The translations under genes were made by a program, and so were the position numbers. The notes below the pieces were generated by a model. It was not told the origin of the DNA. It saw only the letters and a list, made by a program, of their open reading frames with translations, and did no database searches. From contig QIJI01000073.1 of NCBI GenBank assembly GCA_003231795.1, positions 1 through 7,814 of the forward strand: 7,814 nucleotides of DNA. Reading direction: 5' to 3'. Shown here piece after piece: positions 1 through 5,865 of this stretch (positions are counted from its first letter, which is position 1; each line of letters opens with the position of its first letter). This stretch comes from Gammaproteobacteria bacterium. Its GTDB lineage: Bacteria > Pseudomonadota > Gammaproteobacteria > GCA-001735895.

Positions 1-1060
1 CAAGCCAGTACTGCCATTCATTTTCCTGATACAAATGCGCCGGCATTTTATTGATGGTATCCATCAAACCACTCCAGTCCTGACTACGCATTTGAATTCT
101 GGCGAGCCACAGATAAGCCTGGTCGTTCATTGAATCCGGTTCGAGACTGGATAACAACGATCTCGCCTCCGGCTGGTGCTGGTAGGCGGCGGATAATGCA
201 ATTCTTAACTCAATCTTATCTTTTTGTTGTTGGCTGAATTCGAAATCGTCACGCAGCAGATTCCACGACTCGAGTGCGCTCAAGCTGTCCTTGCGCGCGA
301 GGCGATCGATAGCATGAATGATGATGGCTCGGTTGCGGAAATCGTCTTTGGCTTCGGATAATTTAGTCAGCGAAGCTTGCGGGCGTATATGTGCTTTGTA
401 CCAGGTTTCGACAATTGCCCGATCCCGTGGCTTCAGTTTTCCACCCAGGTATCGTGCCAACTGCGGCCGTCTGGCGGCGAACGCCTTTTCGATGCGCATC
501 CAGATGACCTGCTCTACCTGTTCATGGCTTTTCAGGAAATAACTAAAGGCCGGATCGCATTGAGGAGGTTGCGAGTAGCCGCGCAGCCAGATTTTCGAGA
601 TTTCCTCATTTAAGCCTTCGAGGCGACCCAGTTTTAGTTTCGCTTGAAAATAAAGGCATTGTAATTTCGTGCTTTCGCGATCGTCAAAAAATTTCAGATA
701 ATTTTCCCAGTCACCGCGACGTGCCAATACGGACAGCCACTTCCCCCGGGCGTGGTAGGCAAACGGGTAATTGGAATAACGTTTCAGGAAAGCTTCTACC
801 TGGGCCGCTTTGGCCTGCACCAGACCGCGCTTAAAGGCATCGTACTCGAGGTAGGGTTTTGCCGGATAATCTTTGAGCTTAAGCAGCAGACGGTTGAATT
901 TTCCAATCTGATTGCGTTCGAGTGCGAAAGCGGCGTCGTGAAATAACTGGCGCTGATGATCGATACTGGCCGCCAGCGAATTGCTGTTAAGGCCAGTTAA
1001 CAGGATGACGCAGGTTCCAAGAATTTTTATGACATCGTTATATCTGGATTTCAAGGACAT
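1..1060 (-). CDS. slt: Soluble lytic murein transglycosylase, N-terminal part (cut by window edge)
   Basis: This is the first 353 codons of a periplasmic lytic transglycosylase, which cleaves peptidoglycan glycan strands to give 1,6-anhydromuramoyl products. I read it by translating the minus strand from the ATG at 1060-1058. A basic N-terminus and hydrophobic run (about residues 11-24) end in a likely signal-peptidase site near NSLAA (31). The mature part matches the helical U-shaped domain of E. coli Slt70, with KDYPAKPYLEY (62-72), a RRGDWENYL stretch and, near the visible end, NEWQYW (compare EKDEWRYW in Slt70). The linker and catalytic SLT domain would lie beyond base 1, so catalytic residues cannot be checked. 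A weak GGA sits 7 bases before the ATG. The gene lies 76 bases downstream of fumC on the same strand and may have its own promoter. Confidence 0.9.
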   Translation of the reverse strand, partial: MSLKSRYNDVIKILGTCVILLTGLNSNSLAASIDHQRQLFHDAAFALERNQIGKFNRLLLKLKDYPAKPYLEYDAFKRGLVQAKAAQVEAFLKRYSNYPFAYHARGKWLSVLARRGDWENYLKFFDDRESTKLQCLYFQAKLKLGRLEGLNEEISKIWLRGYSQPPQCDPAFSYFLKSHEQVEQVIWMRIEKAFAARRPQLARYLGGKLKPRDRAIVETWYKAHIRPQASLTKLSEAKDDFRNRAIIIHAIDRLARKDSLSALESWNLLRDDFEFSQQQKDKIELRIALSAAYQHQPEARSLLSSLEPDSMNDQAYLWLARIQMRSQDWSGLMDTINKMPAHLYQENEWQYWL

Positions 1061-1082
1061 TTTTTCCAGGAAAAACCCTTAT

Positions 1083-1104
1083 GTTTCAAAAATTTAAATG
1101 AAAC
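1083..1104. repeat. Inverted repeat GTTTCA-N10-TGAAAC upstream of slt
   Basis: A perfect 6-bp inverted repeat with a 10-base AT-rich spacer lies just upstream of the slt start and touches the candidate -10 box. It could be an operator or a weak hairpin in the slt leader. It lacks the GC-rich stem and adjacent T-run of an intrinsic terminator, so I do not call it one. Confidence 0.25.
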
Positions 1105-1131
1105 TCTAGAAGTAAAGTATCAATTTGGCAA
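1103..1131 (-). promoter_or_regulatory. Candidate sigma70 promoter for slt
   Basis: Reading the minus strand, TTGCCA (1131-1126) and TAGAGT (1108-1103) are separated by exactly 17 bases in the fumC-slt gap. They match the consensus boxes at 5/6 and 4/6 positions. This would let slt be transcribed independently of fumC. The assignment is by eye, and the AT-rich gap makes chance matches likely. Confidence 0.35.
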
Positions 1132-1136
1132 GCGAA

Positions 1137-2522
1137 TCATTCCAGTTCAACTGGAGTATTGGAGGCCAGGCGACTCGGGTCAAGTAATTTTCGTAATTCT
1201 GCTTCATTAATATCAGTTAATTCCAGTGCTACCTCAAGTATAGATCGCTTTTGCGACAGTGCTGCTTTGGCAATTTCCGCAGCTAACCGATACCCGATTA
1301 CAGGATTCAATGCGGTAACCAGAATCGGATTTTCATCAAGATTCCGAGCCATTCTTTCCTCGTTGACTTCGAAGTGTTCGATAACCGGTATCAATGCGAG
1401 GCAGGCGTTGGTCATGATTTCTATGCTTTGAAGCAGGTTATAAGCAATAACCGGTAACATGACATTGAGCTGGAAATTGCCCGCCTGTGCACTGTAACTG
1501 ATAGTCGTATCGTTACCTGTTACCTGCGCTGAGGCCATCAAGATAGCCTCAGGGATGACCGGGTTCACCTTGGCCGGCATCATTGAACTACCGGGTTGCA
1601 GCGCTTCGAGCCTGATTTCACCCAGTCCGGTTAATGGTCCCGAATTCATCCATCGAAGATCATTACAGATTTTACTGAGCGAAGTTGCCAGTACGCGCAA
1701 CTGACCGCTGAATTCGAGCGCAGTATTTTGTGTGCTAAGGGCTTCGAAGCGATTTTCCATCACGGAAAATCGAATTCCGGTTGCGCTTTTCAAGCTTGCG
1801 CAAACTTCGTCGCCAAATCCACTGACACTATTTACCCCGGTTCCAACGGCGGTGCCACCGATAGCCAGTTGCTGCAAGCGTGTTAACGCTGTCTGAATTC
1901 GATAGCGGTCATTCTTCAACTGGGAGGCCCAGGCCGATATTTCCTGACCCAGGGTTATCGGCATTGCATCCATGAGATGGGTACGTCCGGTTTTAATCGT
2001 ATCAGTCTGTTGTTCGCAGCGATTCGACAATGCTTGCTCCAGTTGCAACAACACCGGTAGCAGATGTTCGTGCGTTGCGATACAGGCGGCGACATGAATG
2101 GCTGACGGAAACACATCGTTAGAGCTTTGTCCCATATTGACATGATCATTGGGGTGCACTTCAAGTTCGTCAGTAGAGGCAAGCGTTGCGATCACCTCGT
2201 TAAGGTTCATATTGGTACTGGTTCCCGAGCCCGTTTGAAAAACATCGAGATTGAACTGATCGGCGTGTTCGCCTGAAATAATTAAATCGGCTGCCGCGGA
2301 TATGGCGACCGCGGTTTCGGATTGGAGTAGCCCGAACGTTAGATTGGTTTCGGCGCTGGCCTTTTTAATTCGTGCAATTGCCTTGATTAAGGAACCCGGT
2401 AGACGCAAGTTGCTAATCTGAAAATTATTGAGCGCGCGCTGGGTTTGTGCCTGATATAAGGCATTTTCAGGAATTTCTACGCTACCCATGCTGTCCGTAA
2501 GGGTTCTTTTTTTATCTCCCAT
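1137..2522 (-). CDS. fumC: Class II fumarate hydratase (fumarase C)
   Basis: Iron-independent, homotetrameric TCA-cycle enzyme interconverting fumarate and L-malate in the cytoplasm. The 461-residue protein is close to E. coli FumC (467). Family blocks appear in order: TGSGTSTNMNLNEV (97-110), GQSSNDVFPSAIHVA (131-145), GRTHLMDA (179-186) with the conserved His182, GGTAVGTGVN (222-231), and the superfamily signature GSSMMPAKVNP (311-321) on the mobile catalytic loop. The chosen ATG aligns with the FumC N-terminus (TDSMGSVEIP), although no good Shine-Dalgarno precedes it. The run KVNPVIPEA resembles the version found in aspartases and some fumarases, where E. coli FumC has KVNPTQCEA. Overall similarity still favours fumarase, with aspartate ammonia-lyase the less likely alternative. 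An extended -10 element lies about 30 bases upstream, and slt follows downstream. Confidence 0.93.
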   Translation of the reverse strand: MGDKKRTLTDSMGSVEIPENALYQAQTQRALNNFQISNLRLPGSLIKAIARIKKASAETNLTFGLLQSETAVAISAAADLIISGEHADQFNLDVFQTGSGTSTNMNLNEVIATLASTDELEVHPNDHVNMGQSSNDVFPSAIHVAACIATHEHLLPVLLQLEQALSNRCEQQTDTIKTGRTHLMDAMPITLGQEISAWASQLKNDRYRIQTALTRLQQLAIGGTAVGTGVNSVSGFGDEVCASLKSATGIRFSVMENRFEALSTQNTALEFSGQLRVLATSLSKICNDLRWMNSGPLTGLGEIRLEALQPGSSMMPAKVNPVIPEAILMASAQVTGNDTTISYSAQAGNFQLNVMLPVIAYNLLQSIEIMTNACLALIPVIEHFEVNEERMARNLDENPILVTALNPVIGYRLAAEIAKAALSQKRSILEVALELTDINEAELRKLLDPSRLASNTPVELE

Positions 2523-2551
2523 AATGCAAACCGAAACACTGTGTGGCGTAG

Positions 2552-2560
2552 ATTATAGCA
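2552..2560 (-). promoter_or_regulatory. Extended -10 promoter of fumC
   Basis: The minus strand reads TGCTATAAT here, a perfect extended -10 (TGnTATAAT). It would start transcription about 22 bases before the fumC ATG. No convincing -35 is visible, as is common for extended -10 promoters. Position and match quality make this the best promoter candidate for fumC. Confidence 0.5.
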
Positions 2561-2572
2561 TTGCAGCTATAA
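2553..2572. repeat. Dyad TTATAGC-N6-GCTATAA over the fumC -10
   Basis: A perfect 7-bp inverted repeat with a 6-base spacer overlaps the fumC -10 box. Its other arm offers TATAAA on the plus strand. It could be a repressor operator or simply two back-to-back -10-like sequences. I do not recognise a known regulator consensus. Confidence 0.3.
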
Positions 2573-2670
2573 ATTCGGCGTGTTCACCACGATGATTTCG
2601 CGCCATAGTGGGAGAGCTCGAAGCACAAAAGAACTTGAACTGGGCTACAATTTAAGGGATGCTCGCTCGA

Positions 2671-2676
2671 TATAAT
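2671..2676 (+). promoter_or_regulatory. Perfect -10 box (TATAAT) before the acidic microprotein ORF
   Basis: TATAAT lies 26 bases before the ATG at 2703, placing a start site around 2683 with a leader of about 20 bases. No good -35 is found at 16-18 bases upstream. The Shine-Dalgarno GAGGTG (2691-2696) follows at the right distance, which adds weight to both. Confidence 0.4.
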
Positions 2677-2702
2677 TATTATCCGGTACTGAGGTGGATG
2701 CG

Positions 2703-2807
2703 ATGGATAACGAAGATACAGTGGTTTTGACTCCTGAAGAAAAAGACAAAATTTTAAAAGACGTGCCCGAAGACGAACAGCAGGGCGATGAAGAGGACGA
2801 AGATTAG
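2703..2807 (+). CDS. Small acidic protein of unknown function (34 aa)
   Basis: A short ORF with a good ribosome site: GAGGTG at 2691-2696, six bases before the ATG, and a TATAAT box further upstream. The product has 16 Asp/Glu and only 3 Lys in 34 residues (net charge about -13) and ends in an almost purely acidic tail (residues 29-34, DEEDED). No cysteine, signal peptide or membrane segment is present, so it should be cytosolic. A short TPEEKDKILKDV stretch (10-21) could form a helix. I do not recognise a family. It stands alone on the plus strand between divergent fumC and the convergent lipoprotein gene. Clean initiation signals and a possible terminator argue that it is a real gene, but its size leaves chance possible. 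Confidence 0.5.
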   Translation: MDNEDTVVLTPEEKDKILKDVPEDEQQGDEEDED

Positions 2808-2823
2808 ATCGCCCGCCCTTTTT
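2783..2823 (+). terminator. Possible intrinsic terminator of the acidic microprotein ORF
   Basis: GGGCGAT (2783-2789) pairs perfectly with ATCGCCC (2808-2814), followed by GCCC and five T residues (2819-2823). The loop is long (18 bases) and contains the last codons of the ORF, and the T-run is offset by four bases. It is therefore a weaker candidate than a classical terminator. Confidence 0.4.
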
Positions 2824-2853
2824 CGAGTTGATTAAAGCGGGAACCCCTACAAG

Positions 2854-3183
2854 CTAGACCGGCCGGCAACGGATTGCTTTGGCAACCCCGAGATATTCCT
2901 TCACATCAAGTTGCTGCGTGTGCAGTACATATAGACCACTGGCTCCGACTTCTGCTGCCTGTTGGCGCATGTTAGCCAGCATTTTCTGCAAAGAGAAATA
3001 TCCTCCGCTGACCTGAATGTAAGCGACGGTTTCGAAGTTGCAGCGTGGCCGTTCAATATAATAAATCACCACATCTTTCGCATCGACACTGCTTCGGGCC
3101 TGGCCGGTTATCAGGACGGGTTCGGCACAGGCGCTTATTAACAAGCTCGTTAACGCTGCGATACAAAAGAAAGAAAGTTTCAT
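2854..3183 (-). CDS. Small outer-membrane-type lipoprotein, possibly RcsF/YbjQ-like fold
   Basis: A 109-residue protein with a lipoprotein signal peptide: Lys2, hydrophobic core, and lipobox LISAC giving lipidated Cys19. Residue +2 is Ala, not Asp, so Lol sorting to the outer membrane is expected. The roughly 90-residue mature part alternates predicted strands with one helix (about 65-80, LQKMLANMRQQAAEVGAS) and ends with AIRC. The pattern of helix, GASGLYVLH strand and C-terminal strand resembles RcsF, DUF4156 or YbjQ-like lipoproteins, and that assignment is inference. Cys48 and Cys106 could form a disulfide. The ATG has AAGAGG five bases upstream. The gene lies 56 bases after bioA on the same strand and may be read through from it. 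Biotin metabolism offers no obvious role for it. Confidence 0.8.
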   Translation of the reverse strand: MKLSFFCIAALTSLLISACAEPVLITGQARSSVDAKDVVIYYIERPRCNFETVAYIQVSGGYFSLQKMLANMRQQAAEVGASGLYVLHTQQLDVKEYLGVAKAIRCRPV

Positions 3184-3186
3184 CGG

Positions 3187-3211
3187 GACCTCTTGGTCGT
3201 GGTATCGACCA
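3187..3211 (-). promoter_or_regulatory. Overlapping hairpins at the lipoprotein ribosome-binding site
   Basis: In the bioA-lipoprotein gap, TGGTCG (3194-3199) and CGACCA (3206-3211) form a perfect 6-bp stem with a 6-base loop. The segment GGTC (3195-3198) can instead pair with GACC (3187-3190), which would close a tetraloop hairpin over the Shine-Dalgarno AAGAGG. The two are mutually exclusive, so translation could be structure-controlled. The short stems make this tentative. Confidence 0.25.
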
Positions 3212-3239
3212 GCGTTGGAAAAGCTGTAGAAAGACTGGA

Positions 3240-4535
3240 TTAACAGGGTTGCTGCGACACCACGTTAACCAGTGCAGCACAAAGATAGTCCAGTTCTTCA
3301 GCGCTCATCACATAGGCTGGCATCAGGTAAACCAGCTTGCCGAATGGGCGGATCCAGACACCAGCATCAACGAACTGGCGAGTTATCGCTTTCATATTCA
3401 CAGCTTGTTTTAATTCAACCACGCCAATGGCTCCCAATATCCGCACTTCGGCGACCTGGGGCAGTTCTTTACAGGCCGCGAGTCCCCGCTGCAAGCGAGC
3501 CTCGATAAAGTTGACGGTGGCCAGCCAGTCCTTTTCAAGTAATAGATCAATACTTGCGTTTGCCACAGCACAGGCTAGTGGATTCGCCATGAACGTGGGT
3601 CCGTGCATGAATACTCCGGGATTGCCGCTATCGATACCGGCACTTACTCGATCGTTGGTCAAGGTTGCAGCGAGGCTCATGTATCCACCGGTTAAAGACT
3701 TTCCAATACACATAATATCGGGTGCTATGCCGGCATGTTCGCAGGCAAACAGTTTTCCGCTGCGTCCGAATCCGGTAGCGATCTCGTCAGCGATCAGCAG
3801 CACATCATAATGATCACAGAGTTCGCGCGCGCGCGCTAAATAGTCAGCGGAATAAAAGTACATGCCGCCGGCACCCTGAACAATCGGTTCGAGTATCAGC
3901 GCGGCCAGTTGTTGATGTTGTTGATTTAGTAATGTTTCAAGCGGTGCGATATCGTCGTCACTAACGGCTTCACCAAATCGGGAGCCGGGTCGATCGACAA
4001 AAAACTGCTCACTCAGTATCGAACTGAACAGACTGTGCATGCCGGTTAAAGGGTCGCAAACCGACATCGCCCCGAACGTATCTCCGTGGTAGCCGTTGCG
4101 AATGGTAACAAAGCGTTGCTTGTCGGGAAGACCTGACGCATGCCAGTACTGAATGGCCATTTTCATGGCCACCTCAACCGAAACTGAACCGGAATCAGAA
4201 ATAAATACCGAATTGAGTCCCGCTGGTGTAATTTTGATCAGTTTATCAACTAGCCGAATCGCCGGCTCGTGCGTAAGCCCGCCAAACATGACATGCGCCA
4301 TTTTCTGTAGCTGCCTGGCAACAGCCTGATTGATCGTCGGGTGATTGTAACCGTGGATGGCACACCACCAGGAAGCCATCCCATCGACCAGTCTGGCTCC
4401 ATCGGATAGATGCAGCATCACGCCATGGGCGGATTCGACATGGTAAACCGGTGAGTCACTATGCATCGCACTATAAGGGTGCCAGATATGTTCAGCATCG
4501 AGTTGAATTTGAGCTTCAATTGATATTTTTTTCAT
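3240..4535 (-). CDS. bioA: Adenosylmethionine-8-amino-7-oxononanoate aminotransferase (BioA)
   Basis: PLP-dependent class III aminotransferase of biotin synthesis that makes 7,8-diaminopelargonate from 8-amino-7-oxononanoate, with S-adenosylmethionine as amino donor, in the cytosol. At 431 residues it matches E. coli BioA (429). Known active-site residues align with a near-constant +5 offset: Trp56-Trp57 in DGMASWWCAIHGYNHP, Tyr149 in RNGYHGDTFGAMS, Asp250 in LLIADEIATGFGRSG, Arg258, the PLP lysine Lys279 in GKSLTGGY, and Arg396 in WIRPFGKLVY. The N-terminal HIWHPYSAM (16-24) is the BioA hallmark that separates it from other class III enzymes. The ATG has no clear Shine-Dalgarno, but the N-terminus fits the family. 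No other bio gene is visible, and a lipoprotein gene follows. I found no obvious E. coli-type BirA operator upstream. Confidence 0.96.
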   Translation of the reverse strand: MKKISIEAQIQLDAEHIWHPYSAMHSDSPVYHVESAHGVMLHLSDGARLVDGMASWWCAIHGYNHPTINQAVARQLQKMAHVMFGGLTHEPAIRLVDKLIKITPAGLNSVFISDSGSVSVEVAMKMAIQYWHASGLPDKQRFVTIRNGYHGDTFGAMSVCDPLTGMHSLFSSILSEQFFVDRPGSRFGEAVSDDDIAPLETLLNQQHQQLAALILEPIVQGAGGMYFYSADYLARARELCDHYDVLLIADEIATGFGRSGKLFACEHAGIAPDIMCIGKSLTGGYMSLAATLTNDRVSAGIDSGNPGVFMHGPTFMANPLACAVANASIDLLLEKDWLATVNFIEARLQRGLAACKELPQVAEVRILGAIGVVELKQAVNMKAITRQFVDAGVWIRPFGKLVYLMPAYVMSAEELDYLCAALVNVVSQQPC

Positions 4536-4746
4536 GTGACGATTTTACGGAAAAAAATAAATTTTAGTCCATACTACTTAGCGATAAAAATACTTGTGCC
4601 GTTAGTTCAAGTGAATTATTTTTAATAGCCGTAAATTATTGATAATAATAACAAAAATAGGAATTACTTTACATTGTGAGCGATGTATTCGGCAACCAGG
4701 TTCACTTGTCGAATGACTCAAATTACAAAGTAACGGAAAAATAGCC
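4536..4746. promoter_or_regulatory. AT-rich divergent intergenic region between bioA and the sensor cassette
   Basis: This 211-base region must hold the promoters for bioA (leftward) and for the three-gene cassette (rightward). It is very AT-rich, and I found no pair of boxes with correct spacing that I would defend. ACTTG (4592-4596) and CAAGT (4608-4612) form a short dyad. CAAGTGAA (4608-4615) recurs inverted as TTCACTTG at 4701-4708, which could mark binding sites for one regulator. No gene is visible here. Confidence 0.4.
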
Positions 4747-5091
4747 ATGCAATTTCAAAAACTTGTTCAGGTCGCAATAATCCTCCTTGTTTTCACATCT
4801 CATCAGGCAATTGCGCGTAACATAACAATGGTATCGGTTGACTGGGTCCCTCACTATGGGAACGAATTGCCGGAAAACGGATTAACCACGGCGTTGGTCA
4901 AGGCGACTTTTGAAGCCGGGGCGTACAATGCATCGATTGAATTTATTCCATGGGAGCGGGCTTTGAAGGAAGTCGACCAGGGGAAGTATGACGTTATTTT
5001 TGGGGCGTATAACAACGCAGGAAGATTCGCATTTAGTAAATTGAACAAACAAGACAATGAATTTCGCAAATTTTGGGGATCTATAGAATGA
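4747..5091 (+). CDS. Truncated periplasmic solute-binding protein (SBP_bac_3-like, lobe 1 only)
   Basis: A 114-residue secreted protein. The signal peptide has basic residue Lys5, a hydrophobic core (about 8-16) and probable cleavage after AIA (23). Residues 26-93 follow the first lobe of amino-acid-type binding proteins: a VDWVPHYG start, an ENGLTTALVKATFEAG helix, an IEFIPWERAL segment (64-73), and GKYDVIFGAYNNAGR (79-93). A full family member has about 230-260 residues, and here lobe 2 is absent. The text FAFSK (94-98), normally followed by a Pro-Tyr and the hinge, runs instead into a short unrelated tail. The stop overlaps the next start as ATGA, and the downstream Shine-Dalgarno lies inside the tail. 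The native 3' end therefore seems kept, and an in-frame internal deletion is plausible. Ligand unknown. It may be non-functional or a single-lobe sensor partner. Only a weak ribosome site precedes the ATG. Confidence 0.75.
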   Translation: MQFQKLVQVAIILLVFTSHQAIARNITMVSVDWVPHYGNELPENGLTTALVKATFEAGAYNASIEFIPWERALKEVDQGKYDVIFGAYNNAGRFAFSKLNKQDNEFRKFWGSIE

Positions 5092-5817
5092 GCAAAAATA
5101 ACATCCGCTGGTATGGCACGATTCGCATGAAGGTGGTCACCGTTGGTAATTATCTCCTGTACTCTTGTGTTGGGTGGATTGAGCGCTTTCAACACCGTCA
5201 AGGATCAAAAGCAATTAACAGCCGAGCTACAAAAACTTGCGCGTGTTACGTCACAGAGGCTTTCCAAACACTTGATCGGTCCGATGTGGGATCTTGACAA
5301 AGACCTGGTCGATTCGACACTGGAAGCTGAAATGCTGGAAGATAATATTCAGGCTATCGTGGTTTGGGATGAAGATGGTTCTGTTACATTTTCAGCTCGT
5401 GAACGAGATGCCGGAGGCAGGTTGATTAAATCCAATGGTGCGATTGCGGGTAATTTTTTCAAGGCAGATAGCGATGTCAATAATGGTACCAAGTCGATTG
5501 GGAAAGTCGCCGTATTTGTATCCAAACAACAGTTAAACCAGCAGCTAGCCGCTTCTACAATTGCTAATATTATCACCCTGGTCGCATTGATTATAGTGAT
5601 GGCAATTGTCATGACAGTTGTTATGAATCAGATAATCGTTGGTCCGATTACCCGATTAGCGAAACATGCTGACGACATCAGTCATGGCGACCTCAAGCAA
5701 AGTATTATTCCCGAGTCAAATGATGAGATCGGCCAGTTAGCTGAAGCCTTCCATCGTATGCAGACGAGTTTGAGAGTTGCATTTAAGCGACTTTATGCCA
5801 AGGCCAAATCAGCCTGA
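5088..5817 (+). CDS. HAMP-domain membrane receptor without output domain (apparent frameshift)
   Basis: An inner-membrane sensor of about 242 residues once the frame is corrected. ATG 5088 overlaps the preceding stop and has GGGGAT seven bases upstream. It gives MSKNNIRWYGTIRMKVVTV, a typical basic lead into TM1. The TM1 body and everything after it lie in the next frame, open from 5131. Dropping one base near 5143-5146 joins them as MKVVTV-VIISCTLVLGGLSAF. Then come a periplasmic sensor region with GPMWDLDKDLV and AIVVWDEDGS, perhaps PDC/Cache-like, a second TM (about NIITLVALIIVMAIVMTVVM), and a HAMP domain with GPITRLAKHADDISHGDL and DEIGQLAEAFHRM. It stops about 14 residues after HAMP, with no kinase, cyclase or chemotaxis module, so signalling must pass to a partner. 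A TTG at 5143 preceded by AGGTGG could give a 224-residue form without the basic N-terminus, which I consider less likely. Confidence 0.75.
5131..5146 (+). other. Frame-switch interval in the HAMP receptor gene
   Basis: Upstream of this stretch the receptor is encoded in the frame of ATG 5088, and downstream in the frame of 5143. The second frame has a TGA at 5128-5130, so the switch must fall after it and before about 5146, where TM1 coding clearly continues in the new frame. Removing one G from GTTGGT restores a smooth TM1. I see no slippery heptamer or strong downstream structure, so mutation or sequencing error is more likely than programmed shifting. Confidence 0.6.
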
Positions 5818-5865
5818 TCGTGGTGAAATTATATCCGGTAAGGGTTGCCATTACCTGGAGAATTA

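Noticed and set aside
318..946. Several plus-strand ORFs of 64-78 codons
   Set aside because: They are antisense to the slt coding region, whose minus-strand frame is continuous and matches Slt70.
3045..3810. Plus-strand ORFs of 78-157 codons opposite bioA and the lipoprotein gene
   Set aside because: BioA active-site residues align throughout on the minus strand, so these are opposite-strand coincidences.
4536..4746. BirA-type biotin operator upstream of bioA
   Set aside because: I looked for the TTGTAAACC-spacer-GGTTTACAA pattern and found no convincing match on either strand.
5131..5146. Programmed ribosomal frameshift in the HAMP gene
   Set aside because: No slippery heptamer, no in-frame stop at the shift point and no evident downstream structure. 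A one-base indel explains it more simply.
4854..5201. Minus-strand ORF of 115 codons
   Set aside because: It lies antisense to the binding-protein gene and the receptor start, with no family resemblance and no credible ribosome site. The plus strand carries recognisable motifs.
5845..5865. TTG 5845 as the start of the PATAN-like protein
   Set aside because: Its purine-rich stretch is too close to the codon. GTG 5866 has GGAGA at ideal spacing and starts just before the domain.
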